Under the pieces are notes generated by a model. That model was given only the letters and a program-made list of their open reading frames with translations. It made no database searches and had not been told where the DNA came from. Below, piece after piece: positions 5,681 through 7,822 of a stretch of DNA of 7,822 nucleotides. The position numbers were made by a program, and so were the translations under genes. Position 1 is the stretch's first letter; the number at the start of each line of letters is the position of its first letter. The stretch lies in NCBI GenBank assembly GCA_030043215.1, contig JASHYG010000224.1, positions 1 to 7,822 on the forward strand, written 5' to 3'. This DNA comes from Gammaproteobacteria bacterium (GTDB lineage Bacteria > Pseudomonadota > Gammaproteobacteria > Steroidobacterales > Steroidobacteraceae).

Positions 5681-6711
5681 GCACAGCGGCCGATATCGAC
5701 CTCACCGCGGACCTGGAGCGGCGCGTCGCGCGCTTTCACGCGGTGCGCGACGCCATTCTCGCGCAGGTGCGGCAGGTGATCGTCGGACAGGACGAGGTCA
5801 TCGAGCAGATCCTGACCGCGCTCACCGTCGGCGGCCACTGCCTCATCACGGGTCTGCCCGGCACGGCGAAGACCCTGATGGTCCGGACGATCGCGAAGAC
5901 GCTCGGGCTGGAGTTCCGCCGCATCCAGTTCACGCCCGACCTGATGCCCGCCGACATCACGGGGACCGACATCATCGAGGAGGACTCCGCGAGCGGGCGC
6001 CGGCGCTGGACCTTCGTGCCGGGCCCGATCTTCGGCAACATCCTGCTGGCCGATGAGATCAATCGGACGCCTCCGAAAACCCAGTCCGCCCTGCTGGAGG
6101 CGATGCAGGAGCTCTCGTGCACCGTCCGCGGCAACCATTACGAGCTGCCGCGGCCGTTCTGCGTGCTCGCGACGCAAAACCCGATCGAGCTCGAGGGCAC
6201 CTATCCGCTGCCGGAGGCGCAACTCGACCGCTTCCTGTTCAACACCGTGCTCGACTACCTGAGCGCGGAGGAGGAGGTGCAGGTCGTCGACCGCACCACG
6301 ACGACGCGCGTCGCGCAGGTCGAGACGGTGACCCAGGCGGCCGAGCTGCTCGACTTCCAGGACCTCGTTCGCCGGGTGCCCGTCGGCGAGTCGGTGGCGC
6401 GCTACGCGGTGCAGCTCGTGCGGGCGACGCGCCAGGGGGACGATGGCGCGCCTGAGGTCGTCAAGAAGTACGTGAGCTACGGGGCGAGCGTCCGGGCGGC
6501 GCAGTTCGTCGTCCTCGCCGCCAAGGCGCGGGCGCTCGCGCACCGGCGCTACCACGTGAGCTACGAGGACATCACCGCGCTCGCCTTTCCGGTGCTGCGG
6601 CACCGGATCCTGCTCAACTTCCACGCGGAGTCGGACCGGGTCGGCGCGGATGAGATCCTCCGGCAGCTCATCGCGCACGTTCCGGCGCCGGCCGGCGCGG
6701 GGGCGCGGTGA
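5677..6711 (+). CDS. MoxR-family AAA+ ATPase
   Basis: 344 residues, the normal length for the family. Walker A is GLPGTAKT (59-66), Walker B is ILLADEINR (122-130), sensor 1 is ATQNP (165-169), and the MoxR signature EGTYPLPEAQLDRF (173-186) includes the probable arginine finger R185. All catalytic elements look intact, so it should be an active cytoplasmic ATPase. MoxR proteins are known to work with VWA-domain partners as chaperone-like machines, often in metal-cofactor insertion or stress responses; the substrate here is unknown. The ATG at 5677 is supported by AGAGGG (5666-5671) and by full-length agreement with the family. DUF58 follows after 13 bases, the usual pairing. The name refers to the family only and does not imply methanol dehydrogenase activation. 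Confidence 0.96.
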   Translation: MSTAADIDLTADLERRVARFHAVRDAILAQVRQVIVGQDEVIEQILTALTVGGHCLITGLPGTAKTLMVRTIAKTLGLEFRRIQFTPDLMPADITGTDIIEEDSASGRRRWTFVPGPIFGNILLADEINRTPPKTQSALLEAMQELSCTVRGNHYELPRPFCVLATQNPIELEGTYPLPEAQLDRFLFNTVLDYLSAEEEVQVVDRTTTTRVAQVETVTQAAELLDFQDLVRRVPVGESVARYAVQLVRATRQGDDGAPEVVKKYVSYGASVRAAQFVVLAAKARALAHRRYHVSYEDITALAFPVLRHRILLNFHAESDRVGADEILRQLIAHVPAPAGAGAR

Positions 6712-6724
6712 GGGTTTCGGCGCG

Positions 6725-7624
6725 ATGAGCGCGACGGTGCAGCGGTTTCTCGATCCTCGAGTCCTGAGCGCGATCTCGGGGCTCGACCTGGTCGCGAAGA
6801 CGGTGGTCGACGGCTTCGTCGCCGGCTTGCACCGCTCGGCGGACTTCGGCTTCAGCCAGGAGTTCGCGGAGTACCGCGCTTACGCTCCGGGGGACGACCT
6901 GCGCCACGTGGACTGGAACGTCTTTGCGCGCACGGAGCGTGCCTACCTCAAGCGCTATCGCGGCGAGACCAACAGCCCGCTCACGATGCTGCTCGATGCC
7001 AGCAACTCGATGGCCTATGCGTCGCACTCTTTGAGGAAGATGGACTACGCCCGGTACATCGCCGCGTCGCTCTTCTATCTCGCGATCCGCAAGCAGCGCG
7101 ATGCGGCGGGCCTCATCGTCTTCGACGACGAGGTGCGCAGCTTCGTGCGCCCGTCCACGCGGCAGGGGCAGCTCATCCGGCTGCTCGCCGGGCTCGAGCT
7201 GGCGGAGCCGCGGGCGCGCACCCGGTTCGAGGCGCCGCTCGCGCATCTGCAAGGCTTCGTGCGCCGCCGCGGCATCATCGTGATCCTCTCCGATTTCTAC
7301 GAGCCGCCGGATTCAGTCATTCGCGCGATCGAGCCGTTCCGCTATCGCGGCAACGAGGTGGTGCTGTTCCACATCCTCGATCCGAGCGAGCTGCACCCGC
7401 AGATCGGCGGCTCCGCGGTGCTGGTGGATCTCGAGAGTGACACCCGCTTTCCCGTGACCGCCGAGTACGCCGAAGGCCGCTATCGGGAGAGGATTTCCGC
7501 GCACATCGAGTCGCTGCGCGTCGCGGCGCGGCGGGCTGGCCTCACCTATCAGCTGCTCGTGACGGACCAGCCCCTCGATGCGGCGCTGCGCGAGTACCTC
7601 ACCGTCCGGCAGGGCAGGGACTGA
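6725..7624 (+). CDS. DUF58 family VWA-like protein
   Basis: 299 residues. The DUF58 signature spans about 36-81: HRSADFGFSQEFAEYRAY, then PGDDLRHVDW and a Tyr/Lys/Arg stretch ending in GET. A VWA-like fold follows with an intact metal site: D91-x-S93-x-S95 in LLDASNSM, T166, and D190 in VILSDFYEPP. No signal peptide or membrane segment is visible, so the protein is probably cytoplasmic and a direct partner of the MoxR ATPase just upstream (inference from the very common moxR-DUF58 pairing). ATG 6725 is chosen over the open frame that extends back into moxR, because the family starts about here and AGGG (6711-6714) lies upstream. No defects are seen. Confidence 0.93.
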   Translation: MSATVQRFLDPRVLSAISGLDLVAKTVVDGFVAGLHRSADFGFSQEFAEYRAYAPGDDLRHVDWNVFARTERAYLKRYRGETNSPLTMLLDASNSMAYASHSLRKMDYARYIAASLFYLAIRKQRDAAGLIVFDDEVRSFVRPSTRQGQLIRLLAGLELAEPRARTRFEAPLAHLQGFVRRRGIIVILSDFYEPPDSVIRAIEPFRYRGNEVVLFHILDPSELHPQIGGSAVLVDLESDTRFPVTAEYAEGRYRERISAHIESLRVAARRAGLTYQLLVTDQPLDAALREYLTVRQGRD

Positions 7625-7634
7625 GCGGGGACAC

Positions 7635-7822
7635 ATGGGCTTCATCGCTCCAGCCTTCCTCGCCGGCGCTCTCGCGGTCGGACTACCGCTCTACCTCCAC
7701 TTGCTCCGCCGGCACAGCAGCCATCCGCTGCCTTTCAGCTCGCTCATGTTCTTCGAGCCGCGCGAGGAGAGCGCGGTACGGCGCCGGAGGCTGCGCTACT
7801 GGCTGCTGCTCGCGCTGCGGCT
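7635..7822 (+). CDS. BatA-like membrane protein, N-terminal part (runs off right edge)
   Basis: The first 62 codons are present. The ATG lies 10 bases after the DUF58 stop, with GGGGA (7627-7631) as ribosome binding site. The visible part has a hydrophobic segment (about 4-23), a basic loop with HLLRRHS, then PLPFSSLMFF, a cluster of Arg (about 49-54), and the beginning of a second hydrophobic segment. This is the hallmark of the BatA / aerotolerance N-terminal domain, which normally precedes a VWA or other large periplasmic domain. The position after moxR and DUF58 is the classical one. Whether a VWA domain follows cannot be seen. Confidence 0.85.
   Translation, partial: MGFIAPAFLAGALAVGLPLYLHLLRRHSSHPLPFSSLMFFEPREESAVRRRRLRYWLLLALR

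Noticed and set aside
3985..6678. An 897-codon open frame on the minus strand, longer than any gene in the window.
   Set aside because: It lies antisense to the TPR-metalloprotease and moxR genes, both strongly supported by motifs. It crosses their junction, and its translation is Arg/Val/Leu/Asp/Glu-rich without recognisable motifs. Strong third-position G/C removes stops from the opposite strand, so it is a shadow.
6650..6724. An extended start for the DUF58 gene inside moxR.
   Set aside because: The extension is Ser/Arg-rich shadow sequence of moxR. The family start matches ATG 6725, which has its own AGGG upstream.

Overview
The window is a dense, single-direction (+ strand) gene cluster from a GC-rich bacterium. 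Strong third-position G/C, GTG starts, stop/start overlaps and the gene families suggest a proteobacterium (gamma- or delta-like), but nothing here fixes the taxon. No rRNA, tRNA, CRISPR array, transposase or convincing terminator is visible. The longest gap between large genes is 81 bases, so the whole window reads as one polycistronic MoxR/VWA-type operon cut at both ends.

Layout: (1) 42-2300, a membrane-anchored protein with a von Willebrand factor A (VWA) domain followed by a class I glutamine-amidotransferase-like domain; (2) 2333-3274, an exported legumain/caspase-like (clan CD fold) protein that keeps the His-Gly motif but has Glu where the nucleophilic Cys should be; (3) 3271-5595, an exported TPR protein with an embedded gluzincin (peptidase MA-like) domain carrying HExxH; (4) 5677-6711, a MoxR-family AAA+ ATPase; (5) 6725-7624, a DUF58 VWA-like protein with an intact MIDAS; (6) 7635 to the right edge, the N-terminus of a BatA-like membrane protein.

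How they may work together (inference): MoxR ATPases are known to pair with VWA proteins as chaperone-like systems that assemble or activate partners. Here MoxR and DUF58 would act in the cytoplasm. The two VWA-type membrane proteins would span the inner membrane with their large domains outside. The pseudo-protease and the TPR metalloprotease would sit in the periplasm. That would couple cytoplasmic ATP hydrolysis to an envelope task whose substrate is unknown.

The least ordinary signals lie at the gene junctions. Gene 2 has two in-frame GTG starts inside a 17-base direct repeat offset by exactly 36 bases. Gene 3's signal peptide is encoded by a G-rich hexamer array (six GGG tracts with 3-base loops, a textbook G-quadruplex motif) flanked by alternating purine-pyrimidine tracts, giving a bizarre Trp-x repeat leader. 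Upstream of moxR a start-site motif occurs three times, making two tiny ORFs (8 and 16 codons) chained by ATGA overlaps from just after the TPR gene into moxR.
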